Positions 35,801 to 47,018 are shown, numbered from the stretch's first letter. The stretch is DNA of 64,000 nucleotides from Plantago ovata (GCA_028274465.1 CM051457.1:29485313-29549312); one strand, 5' to 3'. Notes: generated from the sequence alone by a model not told the origin. Made by a program: numbers and translations.

Positions 35801-38175
35801 ATTAAGTCCTTTCAGTGTTTCTGTGTGTTAGATAACTGTAAGTTTTGGGGTTGCTAAAGATGCCTTAGCAGAGATCTCAACTAGACTTGGAAGATGTATT
35901 CTGGATTCAAGTTCTCAAGGAGAACCTGTTTGTCACACCAATTCCAGAATTCTTCCGTGCAGGAATATTACATTGGCAGTGGCTTCCAACCATCACCTGC
36001 CATCATACCTGGAAGCTCTGCAAGATATGAACCACTAAAGGTATGAATTCTCTGTTAATCTTTCATGATCAGCAAAAATACGACTTCTCTGTAATATGCT
36101 GTATGATTGAGTTCCTTGGGAATGTATGTAATATGAGGTTTAGTGGTCATTATGTGAGCTTCTCGAATAATAAATTTGAGTATCACATCGACTAGAATTC
36201 AAACCTACAGAGTATATTTTTTGTTCAGGTCGTTGCAGGAGTTTTCGGGTGGGTGTTGTGTCATTTGGACTAAACCTAATAGTGAACACATAGTTAAACT
36301 ATAAATTGATTATCTACACTCAACTCAAGAGTGTGATGTATGCCAAGCATTCTGCTTTACAAATTACTGAGTTTTTTTATGCTCATCCACAGACTGCTTT
36401 TCATGAATATGAATCCCCGAGATTTCCAGTTCCTGCACAGTCAACTGGGTAATGAGCTTTGCTGTACTATCATTTACTGGTTAAGTTATTTATTGCCATG
36501 ATCATTATAATTTATGCATAAACTATAAAGTCTTCTTACCGTATTACTATTAATGTTATAACTTTGAATATTGATTTAGAGTATCTCAAACTTTGAGCTG
36601 AGGCATATAAATAAATTGGTTCAGATTTTTTTCATCCAGGCAATCATGGTAACTGCATAAATGAACAAAATATCTTTGAATGTTCACAAACTTTATTTTA
36701 TCATACCATGTATTATTATTGAATGGGGAGTTATAAGGTGGTACAGTGGTAAGGAGCTGGAGCAGTGAAGGAGAGGTGCATGGTTCGATCCATGGCGGTG
36801 ACGGAGTTATAAGGTTGGTATAGGTGTGGAGAAATAAGGTGGTTTAGGATGTTTGTATAATAGTAGTGTGGGAGTAGTTCTAACATTTGCCGTTTCAAAA
36901 AAATAAAAAAAAATGTATTTTTAAGGAATATAAGAAAAAGAATTGTTTAACATTGTAAAATGTAAATACCAACTTGGATTCCATGTCTTGAGTTTCTTAT
37001 TTATACATTATTTGTACATCATGCATGCTTTTTCACTCGTAATGATTTGAAATCTGTGGACATGTTTAATTCATTGAGTGTATTTTGATCAAGCATGACA
37101 AATGTATCCCTGAGGTCTCCCTTTATCTTATGACTGGTTTTTGTATTTTCAGTTACTTGACTGTCAATGAGAGTAGGATGAATTCCCTGTCCGCACCTGG
37201 AGGGAGCCGTGATATACAGGTGTGTTTATGATGTTTTATTTATTTATGCTTTCTGGTATACTTGAATAAGTTTATCATGCTTGTTAGTACAAGTTCTGTA
37301 GAGAAATTATACAACATAAAAAATCTCTAACCGGTTAATTTTCTTTAAATCTATTGCGTTTCAAGTAAAGTACATTATGATGCTCCGTAACTTGTGACTC
37401 ACAACCATCCCAAAGTAGAATACGAGTAAACTTCTCATGGTTGTTACTTGTTACAACAAACCCATATAGTTTCTGACAATCTTTTAAAGCTTCCAAATAT
37501 GTTATCACTGATAGATGCATCCTTATGGAAAGTTGTTTATTATACACGAGCACACATATCACTGCTAAAAGTGTAACACGGTATCTTGCCGTACAATAAT
37601 GGTGAAGACTGTGAATGTGAAGCATAAAGGTTTTCTAATAAAGGTGAAGCATAAAGGTTTCTTTCTTGCTTATGGTAATGAAAAAAGTGTCTTTTTAGTT
37701 ATTTTGACATATTACAGTTACAAAAAGAGAAATCAAAACATTATACACACTTGCCATTTGTCATGATTTTGGCACTGAAGCAAAAAAATGTTTCAAGGTT
37801 ATCCACACATGAAAAGAGTTTGATCCATGCTTATAATATTCTGTGGTATAGATTCAATTTTTTTTCTCTAATCTTACTCTAGTTAAGCTTCAGATTTTAA
37901 TAGTTCTTTTGTTTCCTTGTAAATCTTAGTTTGCTGGAACTGATTTGAAGCTTCACTGGTCCTGATATTGGCCTAATTCTTCTAGTACTGCACCTCGTGA
38001 CTATCCTCAAAGTTCTTATCAGGGTTACAAACCCCAGTACGTTGGCTACCCAAGTGCGAATCCTTCTCAAGTTCCTTACCAGAATAATAATTCTCAGCCG
38101 GTTCCTTATGAAAATATTTATGTTCAACAAAGATCTTACCAGAAAGCTAGAGCATATCATTCTTACCCATGTTAG
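32815..38175 (+). pseudogene. HEN4/RCF3-type KH-domain RNA-binding protein, decayed copy B
   Basis: The 5' exon ends at about 32908. KH domain 1 has been deleted: the intron reads straight into GCTCAAGATGCTC near 33570. Kept are KH domain 2 (33631-33797, GKQG loop), a linker plus KH domain 3 (about 34692-35140, IESVIGMGGMNARQLEHE) with a frameshift near 34830, KH domain 4 (about 35475-35720, GCILGEGGHIISDVRRR), and exons 35832-36040, 36393-36448, 37153-37219 and 37931-38175. The frame is broken at about 33610 (same place as in copy A), near 35930 (2-base loss), near 35970 (1-base gain) and by a TGA near 37963. The C-terminal exon ends YENIYVQQRSY..YPC. It is unlikely to encode a full protein. 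Confidence 0.85.
36725..36913 (+). mobile_element. tRNA-derived SINE in KH intron (copy B)
   Basis: Same intronic position as the SINE at 26512-26700. Box-A-like TGGTACAGTGGTAAGGAGC and box B GGTTCGATCC (36782-36791) are present and closer to the tRNA consensus than in copy A. The A-rich tail ends near 36913 and the 3' duplication has decayed. Confidence 0.8.
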
Positions 38176-39133
38176 ATATACACCTCTGCACTTTTCTACC
38201 TGTAGCTCCATTACATAATTAGAATGTTGTTGTCGTTGATCTAACCACATCTAATTCCCACACCACTTCTAATTCTCATTTCTTTATATTTGAGTTCTTG
38301 AATATGAAGTATTATATACTTCATATTAGCAGTGTAATTTCGAGTATTTTGTGTACCATTCACTGAGGCTGTACGAGGCATTTTAGTAGTGTAATTTTGA
38401 GTAAACTTTCCCTACTAGGCACTTTTTTTTTTTAACTCATGCACTGACATTATTTCCATGACTATTGCCCAAAAACTAGTTTAGGGATCTTCAAGATAGA
38501 AAATGAAGAGACTTTGATAGAAAATGTCATGCATTTATCTTCACCTACCTTACGAGATGGAATTTAAGTCTATTTAACCCATCACATACCCGCTTGCCTT
38601 TGTCCCCTGTGTTTTGATTGTTGTACATCGTATAGTACCCTACATATGGTCCTAAGCATGAATACATGAATAGGATATGCATAAAATATGTCGTATTTAG
38701 GATGTTTTATATTATGTAGGCTGGTGCGGTGGTTGTTTTTTGGGACTCCTTAGCAGTTGGCCCTTCCACCTGTCCCTCAACATGAAATTTTGATTGTAAC
38801 AGTAATAGATAGTACAGACCAGGATAATAATGTTACGCTACCAATAAATAGGAATTCAATTCACTCAACTACTTCACTATTTTTATGAAGAGATAATATG
38901 GCACATCTAGTAGGTACTCCTCAACCATTTCTTGGTTGCATAGGAACTTAATACTCCATAATAGTTATGGAGTAGTAGTAACCTTAGACAGTAGTACTAC
39001 ACTTTACATCTTTAGCTAGCCATTTTTTGAGACTTACATAAAAAATAGTACTAGAACAGTACAGCATTATTGGAAACCTACTAAAACATAAAACCAACTA
39101 AAACATAAAACCAAGTGCTGTTTGAAATCTTGC
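38176..39133. other. KH 3' flank and spacer
   Basis: Homologous to the KH copy A flank up to about 38701, then unassigned sequence up to the KCS gene. No gene is recognised. Confidence 0.5.
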
Positions 39134-40609
39134 TCAGAGCTTAATGATTTCTGGGATGTCCACTGGGTACCTATCAATGCAGTCGTTCCACGGCCCATCA
39201 ACCGGAGTCTTGATGGTTCGGTTACACTTCCAAACGGCACTGTTACACTTAAAACCACTCCCGAAAGCAATTTGCCACACCCTATCTCCTTTCTTCATCC
39301 TCCCTTTTGCCTCAATGTACGCCAACTCGTACCACAACGAGGATGACGACGTATTCCCAAATCGATGGAGCGTCATGCGTGACGCTTCCACATGTTCAGC
39401 CGATAGCCTTAGGCTCTTCTGTAGCTCGTCAATCACGGCCCGCCCTCCTGCATGGATGCAGAAATGCTCAAATGCTGTCTTGAAATCAGGGATGTAAGGC
39501 TTCCACTTAAACTTAAAAACTTTCCTCGCAATCCAAGTGAATAGAAAGAGCATCTTCTCTGATGCTGGGAGGACAAGTGGACCTAAAGTAGCAATATTTA
39601 ACTTCAATGCACCACCAGCTATGATCATCAAGTCCTTTGACAAGTTTATGCCAACTATCCCTTTTCGGTCCTCTTTCTGGAACACACATTGGAATGCCTT
39701 GTCGTCAGCCCCCTTGTGAGTGCGAAGCACACGAACTAACTTATACTTGGCACGTTTGCTGTCACTAAACTTGTTGGAGAGGAGAATTGCTGCTCCACCT
39801 AAGCGGAACAGGCAATTCGGGAGGAGCATAGCCCTCTCCGCTCCCAGATAGCTATTCGGTGTAATTATCTCCGTGCTTACAACCAAAGCATTTGAATTCG
39901 GGTGAGCTTGGAGCAGATCTCGCGCCAAGTCTATGGAAATTAAACCAGCACTGCACCCCATGCCTGATAAATTAAAGCTCTTAATGTTACTTCTTAGCTT
40001 ATACTTATTCACCACCATCGCCGAAAGTGACGGCGTTGGTGAAAACAGGCTGCAGTTCACTATCAAGATATCAATATCTTTTGGCTTGACACCTGTATTC
40101 TCCATAAGTTTGTCGACTGCTTGAAAGATGACATCCTCGGCCTCTTCTCTCGCGTCCTCCATTGTGGGATTAGGGGGTATGTAGTGCATGGCTGGGGGAA
40201 GGCAAGTCTCTTCGCCAAGTCCCGACCTTTCTAGGATCATCATTTGGAAGTCAACACTCTTGGGGTTGTCTTTCAAAACGAGCCTAGCATGTTCCATGAA
40301 AGAGGAAAACGGGATTCTGCATGTTATGGGGGGTTTGTAGCATGCGTAATCAACAAGGTATACTGAGCGAGGTTTGGACTTGAAGTAGAGAGTGGGTAGG
40401 AAAATGATCAAGAAGTAGGAGGTGAGGATCTGGATGTTGGTGAACTCGAGGGAGTTGTAGAGAGCAAGGAGCTTTTCGGGGCCAGTGTGGTTGATATGGA
40501 TGGATAACCAGGCTAGGATGGAAAGCAGGATGAATGCGAGGATGTGGTTGACGAGGTATTGGAAACCGAGTTTGACGTAATTCTGCTTGACGGAGATGGT
40601 TTCTGCCAT
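39134..40609 (-). CDS. KCS: 3-ketoacyl-CoA synthase (KCS11-like), copy 1
   Basis: An intronless gene of 491 residues. It condenses malonyl-CoA with an acyl-CoA in the ER elongase complex, the first and chain-length-determining step of very-long-chain fatty-acid synthesis for waxes, sphingolipids and related lipids. Two N-terminal membrane segments (about 20-40 and 58-76) precede the FAE1/CUT1 condensing domain (about 80-370) and the ACP-synthase-III C-terminal part. Catalytic residues by family comparison are C219 (NLSGMGCSAGL), H386 (FCIHAGGRA) and N419 (HRFGNTSSSS). The C-terminus KCNRTIKTP...DRYPV.IPEI places it with KCS11 in my reading. A TATA-like box lies at 40678-40686, about 70 bases upstream. 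Confidence 0.96.
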   Translation of the reverse strand: MAETISVKQNYVKLGFQYLVNHILAFILLSILAWLSIHINHTGPEKLLALYNSLEFTNIQILTSYFLIIFLPTLYFKSKPRSVYLVDYACYKPPITCRIPFSSFMEHARLVLKDNPKSVDFQMMILERSGLGEETCLPPAMHYIPPNPTMEDAREEAEDVIFQAVDKLMENTGVKPKDIDILIVNCSLFSPTPSLSAMVVNKYKLRSNIKSFNLSGMGCSAGLISIDLARDLLQAHPNSNALVVSTEIITPNSYLGAERAMLLPNCLFRLGGAAILLSNKFSDSKRAKYKLVRVLRTHKGADDKAFQCVFQKEDRKGIVGINLSKDLMIIAGGALKLNIATLGPLVLPASEKMLFLFTWIARKVFKFKWKPYIPDFKTAFEHFCIHAGGRAVIDELQKSLRLSAEHVEASRMTLHRFGNTSSSSLWYELAYIEAKGRMKKGDRVWQIAFGSGFKCNSAVWKCNRTIKTPVDGPWNDCIDRYPVDIPEIIKL

Positions 40610-41424
40610 TCTGTGAAATTTTTAGGGGGGTGAGAAAGGAGTGGAGGAGGTGTGAATGTTGGACATGGAAGGGAGGGGATATAAAGAGGGCCTGTGAGGG
40701 AGCAATGGTTGGGATGGCATTAATGTCCCTTCAGAGTATGACAAACTATATCGTATCCCCATGATTTTAACCTAATTTGAGGCGGCATATATTAATATGA
40801 AAGTAAGGGCTGTAACACCCGACTAGGATATTTCTCCTTGTGAAGTACCTACCTGATTTGTTCTTTTTCGAACATGAGCTTCTTCCATGGGTAGTAATAG
40901 ACCATTTGTCCTAAAATCATACTCATCACTTAGGAAAATAAACATGAATTAATTTAAAATTATTATCTCAAGTCATTTGGCTTAGTTTGAACCACAAGAT
41001 CTATTCCATAGGAGAATTTTCCCTTTCGAATCTCTATCCTTTCCTATGCACCGACAGGGGACGATTATGTTTATAGTGGCAAGAACTAGCTGCCTGTAGT
41101 TTCACATACGTTTATCAGCAGCATCCATAGTGTTAGCTCTTGCCAAGCTACATATGGTGGTATTCATGAATATGAATCTCCCAGTTTTTGAGTTTCCTGT
41201 TCAAGCCAAAAGAATGAACGATATTTGAAGTTTAAACTCCCCTCCCCTGTCATTTCCCTACCTACGTTTAGATTTTCTGATTCACAGAATACTCTGCTTT
41301 CAGATACATTCAACTAATTCACTTGGGAGTAAATCTAAGATCACACATTTTATTGGAAACAAATAGAACCCACTTAAAGCATGAAAACAAGTACTACTAG
41401 TGTTTTAACTCTTGGTTGATTTGA
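40610..41424. other. KCS intergenic region with a KH-gene fragment
   Basis: Promoter of KCS copy 1 (TATA-like CTTTATATC on the minus strand, 40678-40686) and spacer. At about 41130-41225 a plus-strand stretch reads SSCQATYGGIHEYESPSF. It corresponds to the exon junction of the KH genes around HEYESPRF (26179-26234), with no intron between. It is a small displaced fragment. The rest is unassigned. Confidence 0.45.
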
Positions 41425-42915
41425 TTAGAGCTTGACGATCTCTGGGATGTGCACTGGGTACCTGTCGATGCAGTCGCTCCACGGCCCATTAACCGGAGTC
41501 TTGATGGTCCTGTTACACTTCCACACTGCACTGTTACACTTGAAACCACTTCCAAAAGCAATTTGCCACACTCTATCCCCTTTCTTCATCCTTCCTTTTG
41601 CCTCAATGTATGCCAACTCGTACCACAGCGAGGATGATGATGTGTTCCCAAACCGATGCAGTGTCATGCGTGATGCTTCCACATGTACTGGCGACAGCTG
41701 TAGGCTCTTCTGTAGCTCATCAATCACGGCCCGGCCTCCTGCATGTATGCAGAAGTGCTCAAATGCTTTCTTGAAATCAGGTATGTATGTTCTCCGCTTC
41801 AATTTAAAGATTTTCCTCGCAATCAGATTGAACGCAAAGAGCATCTGCTCTGATGCTGGGAGGACAAGTGGACCTAAAGTAGCAATATTTGACTTCAATG
41901 CCCTACCAGCTGTGATCATCAAGTCCTTTGACAAGCTTACGCCAACTATTCCTTCGTGGTCCTCTCGCTGGTACACGCACCTGTACGCATCGTCGTCACC
42001 CCCCTTGTGTGTGCGAAGCACACGGACTAACTTATACTTGGCTCGTTTGCTATCCGAAAGCTTGTTGGACAGAAGAATCGCCGCTGCACCTAGGCGAAAG
42101 AGGCAATTTGGGAGGAGCATAGACCGCTCTGATCCCATGTAGGCATTCGGTGTAAGTATCTCGGTGCTTATGACCAAAGCATTCGAATTTGGCTGACTTT
42201 GGAGCAGATCTCGTGCCAAGTCAATAGAAATCAGCCCGGCACTGCATCCCATTCCAGATAGATTATAGCTCTTTATGTTACTTCTGAGCTTGTACTTGTT
42301 GACGACCATTGCAGAAAGCGATGGCGTTGGCGAAAAGAGGCTGCAGTTCACTATCAAGATATCAATGTCTTTCGGCTTGATACCAGTTTTTTCCATAAGT
42401 GCATCGACTGCTTCAAAAATGACCATCTCGGCCTCATCCCTTGCATCATCCATTGTGGGCGTTGGCGGTATGTAATGAAAGGGTTCGGGGATGCATGTCT
42501 CTTCACCAAGCCCAGAACGTTCTAGAATCATCATTTGGAATTCGATGCTCTCAGGGTTGTCTTTGAGTATGAGCCTAGCATGTTCCATGGCAGTGGAGAA
42601 CGGGACTCTGCATGTGAAGGAAGGCTTGTAGCATGCGTAATCTACAAGGTATACGGTGCGAGGTCTGGACATGAAGTAGACAGTGGAGAGGAATATGATG
42701 AAGAAGCAGGTGGTGAGGATTTGAATGTTGGTTAACTCGAGTGATTTGTAGAGTGCTAGGAGCTCTTCGGGGCCAGTTTGGGCGATATGGAGGGTTATCC
42801 TAACAAGGATGGAGATGAAGAAGAAGGCCAGAAAATGGTTGATGAGGTACTCATAGCCGAGTTTAACGTACTTGTGCTTGACAGAGGTGGTGAAACTTGG
42901 GGGGGTTTCTGCCAT
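41425..42915 (-). CDS. KCS: 3-ketoacyl-CoA synthase (KCS11-like), copy 2
   Basis: Intronless, 496 residues, five longer than copy 1 at the N-terminus (MAETPPSFTTSVKHKYVKLG). Catalytic C224, H391 and N424 are in the same motifs as in copy 1. Two N-terminal membrane spans are followed by the MSRPRTVYLVDYACYKP block and the C-terminus DRYPVHIPEIVKL. It has the most divergent substrate-region residues of the three (for example VSLSKDLMITAGRALKSN and KLKRRTYIPDFKKAF). A TATA-like TATATCA lies at 43006-43012 on the minus strand, about 91 bases before the ATG. Same orientation as both neighbours and no sign of decay. The long antisense frame at 41432-42142 is a shadow of this gene. Confidence 0.96.
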   Translation of the reverse strand: MAETPPSFTTSVKHKYVKLGYEYLINHFLAFFFISILVRITLHIAQTGPEELLALYKSLELTNIQILTTCFFIIFLSTVYFMSRPRTVYLVDYACYKPSFTCRVPFSTAMEHARLILKDNPESIEFQMMILERSGLGEETCIPEPFHYIPPTPTMDDARDEAEMVIFEAVDALMEKTGIKPKDIDILIVNCSLFSPTPSLSAMVVNKYKLRSNIKSYNLSGMGCSAGLISIDLARDLLQSQPNSNALVISTEILTPNAYMGSERSMLLPNCLFRLGAAAILLSNKLSDSKRAKYKLVRVLRTHKGGDDDAYRCVYQREDHEGIVGVSLSKDLMITAGRALKSNIATLGPLVLPASEQMLFAFNLIARKIFKLKRRTYIPDFKKAFEHFCIHAGGRAVIDELQKSLQLSPVHVEASRMTLHRFGNTSSSSLWYELAYIEAKGRMKKGDRVWQIAFGSGFKCNSAVWKCNRTIKTPVNGPWSDCIDRYPVHIPEIVKL

Positions 42916-44732
42916 TGTGTGTTATTCTTGGTTTTGAGGTGGTGAGAGGCTCAGAAATGTGGTGTGGACTGTGGAATGTGGATGTTGGGCATTGTTGAGC
43001 CGAGATGATATAGAGAGAGGGGTGTGCGGGAGCACCGTTTGGAAGCTCGGTACTGGCATGTTCTGCAACAGTGGAGGGAGGTTTAAACGTCACAGTAGCA
43101 CACTAAATGAGGTTTAAATGCAGCTGTGGTTTACAAAATTCTGTACAATAAGCCTTAAATATTTTACAGAGAATAGTAGTGTAGTACCGCTTAGTCTAAC
43201 CACTCGGCCGAAACTATTTAATACTTCGTCCATTTAAAAAAATTCTACCACTCTCGGCCGAAACTATTTACGACTTCGTCCATTTTTTTAAATTCTTTAC
43301 TTTTGATTTTTAAATAATATTTAGGAGGTTTATTATCTAATAAGTGTAGCTGTTAATTTGGTGTGTAACTCACGACAAATGCATGGTATGTAAGTTAAAA
43401 AAAATGGTAAAAGATTAATGTAGAGATTTAAAAAAAATGTACTTAACTTTCAATCTTACTCGAATGCTATTCTACTCCTGGGAAAGAAAAAAATCGTATA
43501 ACATTTAATGGAGATAAACTTATCCAAGTCGTGTCTTAACTACTTTTGTATCAGCAAGATCTACAATACTGGAGGTAATTTATGATTATTTACTCCTGGT
43601 TGGCTGTCATGATTGCTGCAAATAATACAGTACCTCGCCAATGGAAGCGCTTGCCAACTGTCCCATGCTACTCTATAAATCTTACATATCTGGCTAAATG
43701 AATTGCAATAGAAATGTAGTTATCCTTCTAGGATTAGCATGTAGCAGCATGTTTGGGATTTATGTCCGAGGTGACTTAGTCGGTATCTGAACAATTATGT
43801 CATTTTGAAGCATCCGCGCATTGTGAAAATGCTGGAACTCTTGTTGCACGCAAAGTAGGATACTCAGTTCGGTAAAGTCTTATCCGTACTTTTAACAAGA
43901 TCCTAAACTCTAAACCGAATCCAACCCAAATCATTTTAAGACCCATTTAAGAATAGAAGACCGATCTAGGTGTAGACCCGGGCCTATTTGGACCCGTTAA
44001 TTTTAATGGGGCTTTCCGTGAGTCTAATATCGGACATGTGTTAGACCCGTTTAGGATCCGTATTTGACCAATGAAATTCATATTATGGTAGATTTTGGGT
44101 CCGAATCTTATAAGAAGGGTCGGATATGAGCTCGTACCCATCAATTATAAGGGTTGGGTCGGTTTATACCCATTAAAACCACTAATCATGATGTGGTTTC
44201 TGAAAATGAGACCTTAATTTCCTTAAAAACTAGTTTTTGGAAGCCTTAAGAATAGTACATAAGTAGGCTGGCTGGTGTCATTGTCTATGGAATCCATGGG
44301 TGCTGAAGTGGCGCTTTCTTACATACCATGTTCCGTTAGAAGTGGCACTTTCTTTCATATGTTACACTTACATTACATCAAATAGTATTAAACCACCACT
44401 AGCGGCTACTACTATTTGGGTTTTAAGTTGTAATTCCTCTCCGCCGACATAAACTTTCCAATTATTTTGTTAATTTTTTTAAATCTGTATTTAACTTTAA
44501 ATTAATTATAAATCGTAAAAGAAATTAATATTCAAACTTTTGTTATGACAGTGGAAATCAATCTTATATTTTGATATTATATTTTGATAATATGTAGTGT
44601 TTAAGATTAATTGCCACAATTTAAACGGAGTTATGAGCAATTCCGTAAAAACAAAAATAAAGTGGAGCACCTATATTAAATCTTTTGTTTCGGGACCTGT
44701 TTTATATATATTGTTTTAAAACTAAAATTGAA
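42916..44732. other. KCS promoter and spacer
   Basis: A short tandem duplication at about 43199-43285 (CTCGGCCGAAACTATTTA and ACTTCGTCCATTT, twice). A GC-richer block at 43870-44165 with repeated GACCCG and GGGTC motifs in both orientations looks like the decayed ends of a transposon. No gene is recognised. Confidence 0.4.
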
Positions 44733-45056
44733 GGGCTGTTTGGTTTCAAAATGTAATTTTTATGGTCAATCTTAAAATGGATCAAAATATAATTGTGATT
44801 GTCTTATTATAACATTTCTAATCTAATGGGGTTTTAAATGTCATGGATACAGTTAACTGCCCCCTAAAAAGAAATTTTCTATTGAATATTTAAATAAAGA
44901 GAAAATTACATTTAAAGGGGTAATTAATGATAGATATGGCTTTTAAATCCCCACTAAATTAACATATCATAATTAGACAACTAGTGACATAACAATTATA
45001 TTCTAGTCCATTTTTAAGTTGACCATCAAAATTCAATTTTTGAAACTAAATATGCC
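44733..45056. mobile_element. MITE with GGC...GCC terminal inverted repeats
   Basis: The left end GGGCTGTTTGGTTTCAAAAT and the right end, read on the minus strand, GGCATATTTAGTTTCAAAAA continue with matching ATGGTCAA and AATGGA blocks. This gives an imperfect inverted repeat of about 50 bp. The size and ends suggest a Tourist-type MITE. The target duplication is not clear. Confidence 0.6.
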
Positions 45057-45780
45057 TTAAATGGTTTTAAAAAAAGAATAATTTATTTTTAAAAGTCCCA
45101 ATATAAAAAATAATTTTTTTAATCTTGTATTTTTCTTTTTCCCACTTTAAAGTTCCCCAGTACTGAATTTCGAATTCCAGTGTAGGAACGGCAAGCTCCA
45201 AAACGGAGCTTGCACTGCTCCGATCTGGAGCTTGCAGTTTGGGAGACAAACTTTGTGGTAGAGTTTGAATTCTATCATGGTATTAGAGTCATCTGGATTT
45301 GAAACTCCTCGAAGACAAACATTGTCCACTTGGGTTCGAATCTCCTCGGAGACAAACTTTGTCTCATATTATATTTTCACTCGAATGGTCTTCCCAAAGA
45401 GGTTGAAATCGATCACAAATGGGGTAATATTGAAGATTTAATATAAATGATTAGATCCCTTCCTCCCCAACACTTCCAACTTGAATGCGTACCTCCCCAA
45501 CAGTTTAAACTTTTGATAGAGTTAGAGTTGAAATTCTATCATCATTGATACGGTGTATGGAAAAATTAATTAAAAGCTACACATTGTCTTTTTATTGAAT
45601 TTTATGTCTTCCTAGACATATATCTAAATTTTTCAGTTTTCTTTTCAAGACAAAATAATGAATAATAATTCAGATGAGTTCAATTTAGATTTATTTAGTC
45701 TATATTTATAATATTACGTACAATAGAATTATTATAGTTTATATTTTCTGACAAACTAAATAGAACTTTATCTCCCAAAC
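45057..45780. other. Repeat-derived spacer with GGAGCT cluster
   Basis: A GCTCC/GGAGC palindrome cluster at 45190-45240 (for example GCAAGCTCC and GGAGCTTGC facing each other) is followed by two direct GAAACTCCTCGAAGACAAAC/GAATCTCCTCGGAGACAAAC copies (45300-45360). These carry a decayed ATGGTATTAGAGTCA primer-binding-site-like stretch and a box-B-like GGTTCGAATC. No gene. Confidence 0.5.
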
Positions 45781-46790
45781 TATGGAAGATAAGATGGTAT
45801 GCAGTAGCTAAAGAAATGGGTTGTTCACAATCAGAAGTGCTTACAATTTCCTTCGATTTTGTGGGGAAAATGAAAGTACAACGGAATGGCCTTGGAAGAA
45901 ACTCTAGAACTTAAAAATCATTATACCAAGGGTTAAATTTTTCCTTTGGATCTGCATTCATGGAAGATTACCAACAACTGTTAGACTAATTAAGCATAAC
46001 TTTGTGCAAAATAATATCTGTCTGATGTGTGAAACACGACAAGAAAGCATGGAACACCTTTTATTCAGATGTCCTGCTTTTTCAAAATATAAGATCATGG
46101 ATCATGACTTCTAAAGTTTGTAACTATAACAATCCCTTGGCTTACACAATTTTCCATACACAACAAAATCCAGGAACAGATCAATGCACTTCTATTTTGT
46201 TGGATGGTATGGTAATCTAGAAATGAAAAAAAAAATTAGAGGTAAAAACTTTGAATGAATATCAATTCAAGATGCAACTTTTGGAAATGACAACTCATAC
46301 AAAAATTAATCTCAACACAAAAATAGTCCCAAAAATAACTGAAATCCCATGTAAATGTAATCCACCACCTACATGATTTCAGTGTGTCATTTAGATGGTT
46401 CGGTCTTACAAGAACCTGAATAAGCCAGATTTGGATGCATTATACGAGATGGTCATGGAAGTTTTGTCAATGCTGCTGCAATCTTTATTGGAAGAATTGG
46501 TCATAACATTGCAGACTATGGCCTAAAAGATTGGCATATATATGTGCGAAAATTTAGGTCTAAAAGAGGTGGTTACACAAATTAATTCAAAAAATTTCAT
46601 AAACTGTATTGGCTGGCCGAAAATAGCAACACCAATCCATCAAATATTATTGAAAGAATTGCTCGAAATAATGAGTGGAATAGAAGAAGTTAGAATTTGT
46701 TTGTTTGTATATAGAGAGTGTAACCAGGTAGGTGACCCAATCAAGAAGAAGCAAGCAAGTTATCATTTCATGATCCATAATGACATTTGA
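45781..46790 (+). mobile_element. LINE remnant: RT zinc-binding and RNase H-like parts
   Basis: The plus strand reads, with several frame breaks, a reverse-transcriptase zinc-binding motif (CLMCETRQESMEHLLFRCP around 46020-46085). About 350 bases later comes an RNase H-like start (FGCIIRDGHGSFVNAA, about 46430-46480) and a further helix-rich stretch to about 46790. The order zinc-binding domain then RNase H is that of plant L1-type non-LTR elements and their domesticated fragments. Stops and frameshifts show it is dead. Confidence 0.65.
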
Positions 46791-47018
46791 AGGAAAACAT
46801 TGTATGGTTCTTCTTTCTATTTCTATTTTATGTGGAACTCTTACCCACATCCACATTGGATTAAAAATATGTATTAAATTACAAATTACTCTGCTTTCAG
46901 TAACTTTCAACTAATTCACTTGGGGGTAAATTTAAAATCACACATTATATTGTAAATAAACAGAACCTATTTAAAGCATAAAACCAAGTTCTAGTGTTTT
47001 AAGTCTTGATTGGTTTTA

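Larger units (their letters stand above)
29476..38701 (+). repeat. Segmental duplication, unit B (WAK-like + KH gene)
   Basis: Partner of 20571-28417. Unit B is longer because unit A lost KH domain 3 with its flanking introns (about 1.2 kb) and because unit B received the TRIM-like repeats at 31.8-32.3 kb. In return, unit B lost the KH domain 1 exon segment near 33565. Confidence 0.9.

Noticed and set aside
41432-42142. 236-codon open frame on the plus strand
   Set aside because: Exact antisense shadow of KCS copy 2. Similar shadows occur over the other two KCS genes.
43870-44165. Possible gene in a GC-richer block
   Set aside because: No frame of useful length. The repeated GACCCG/GGGTC motifs in both orientations fit transposon ends better.
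45325-45345. tRNA gene suggested by a box-B-like GGTTCGAATC
   Set aside because: No cloverleaf could be built around it. The surrounding duplicated segments look like a retroelement primer-site-type repeat.
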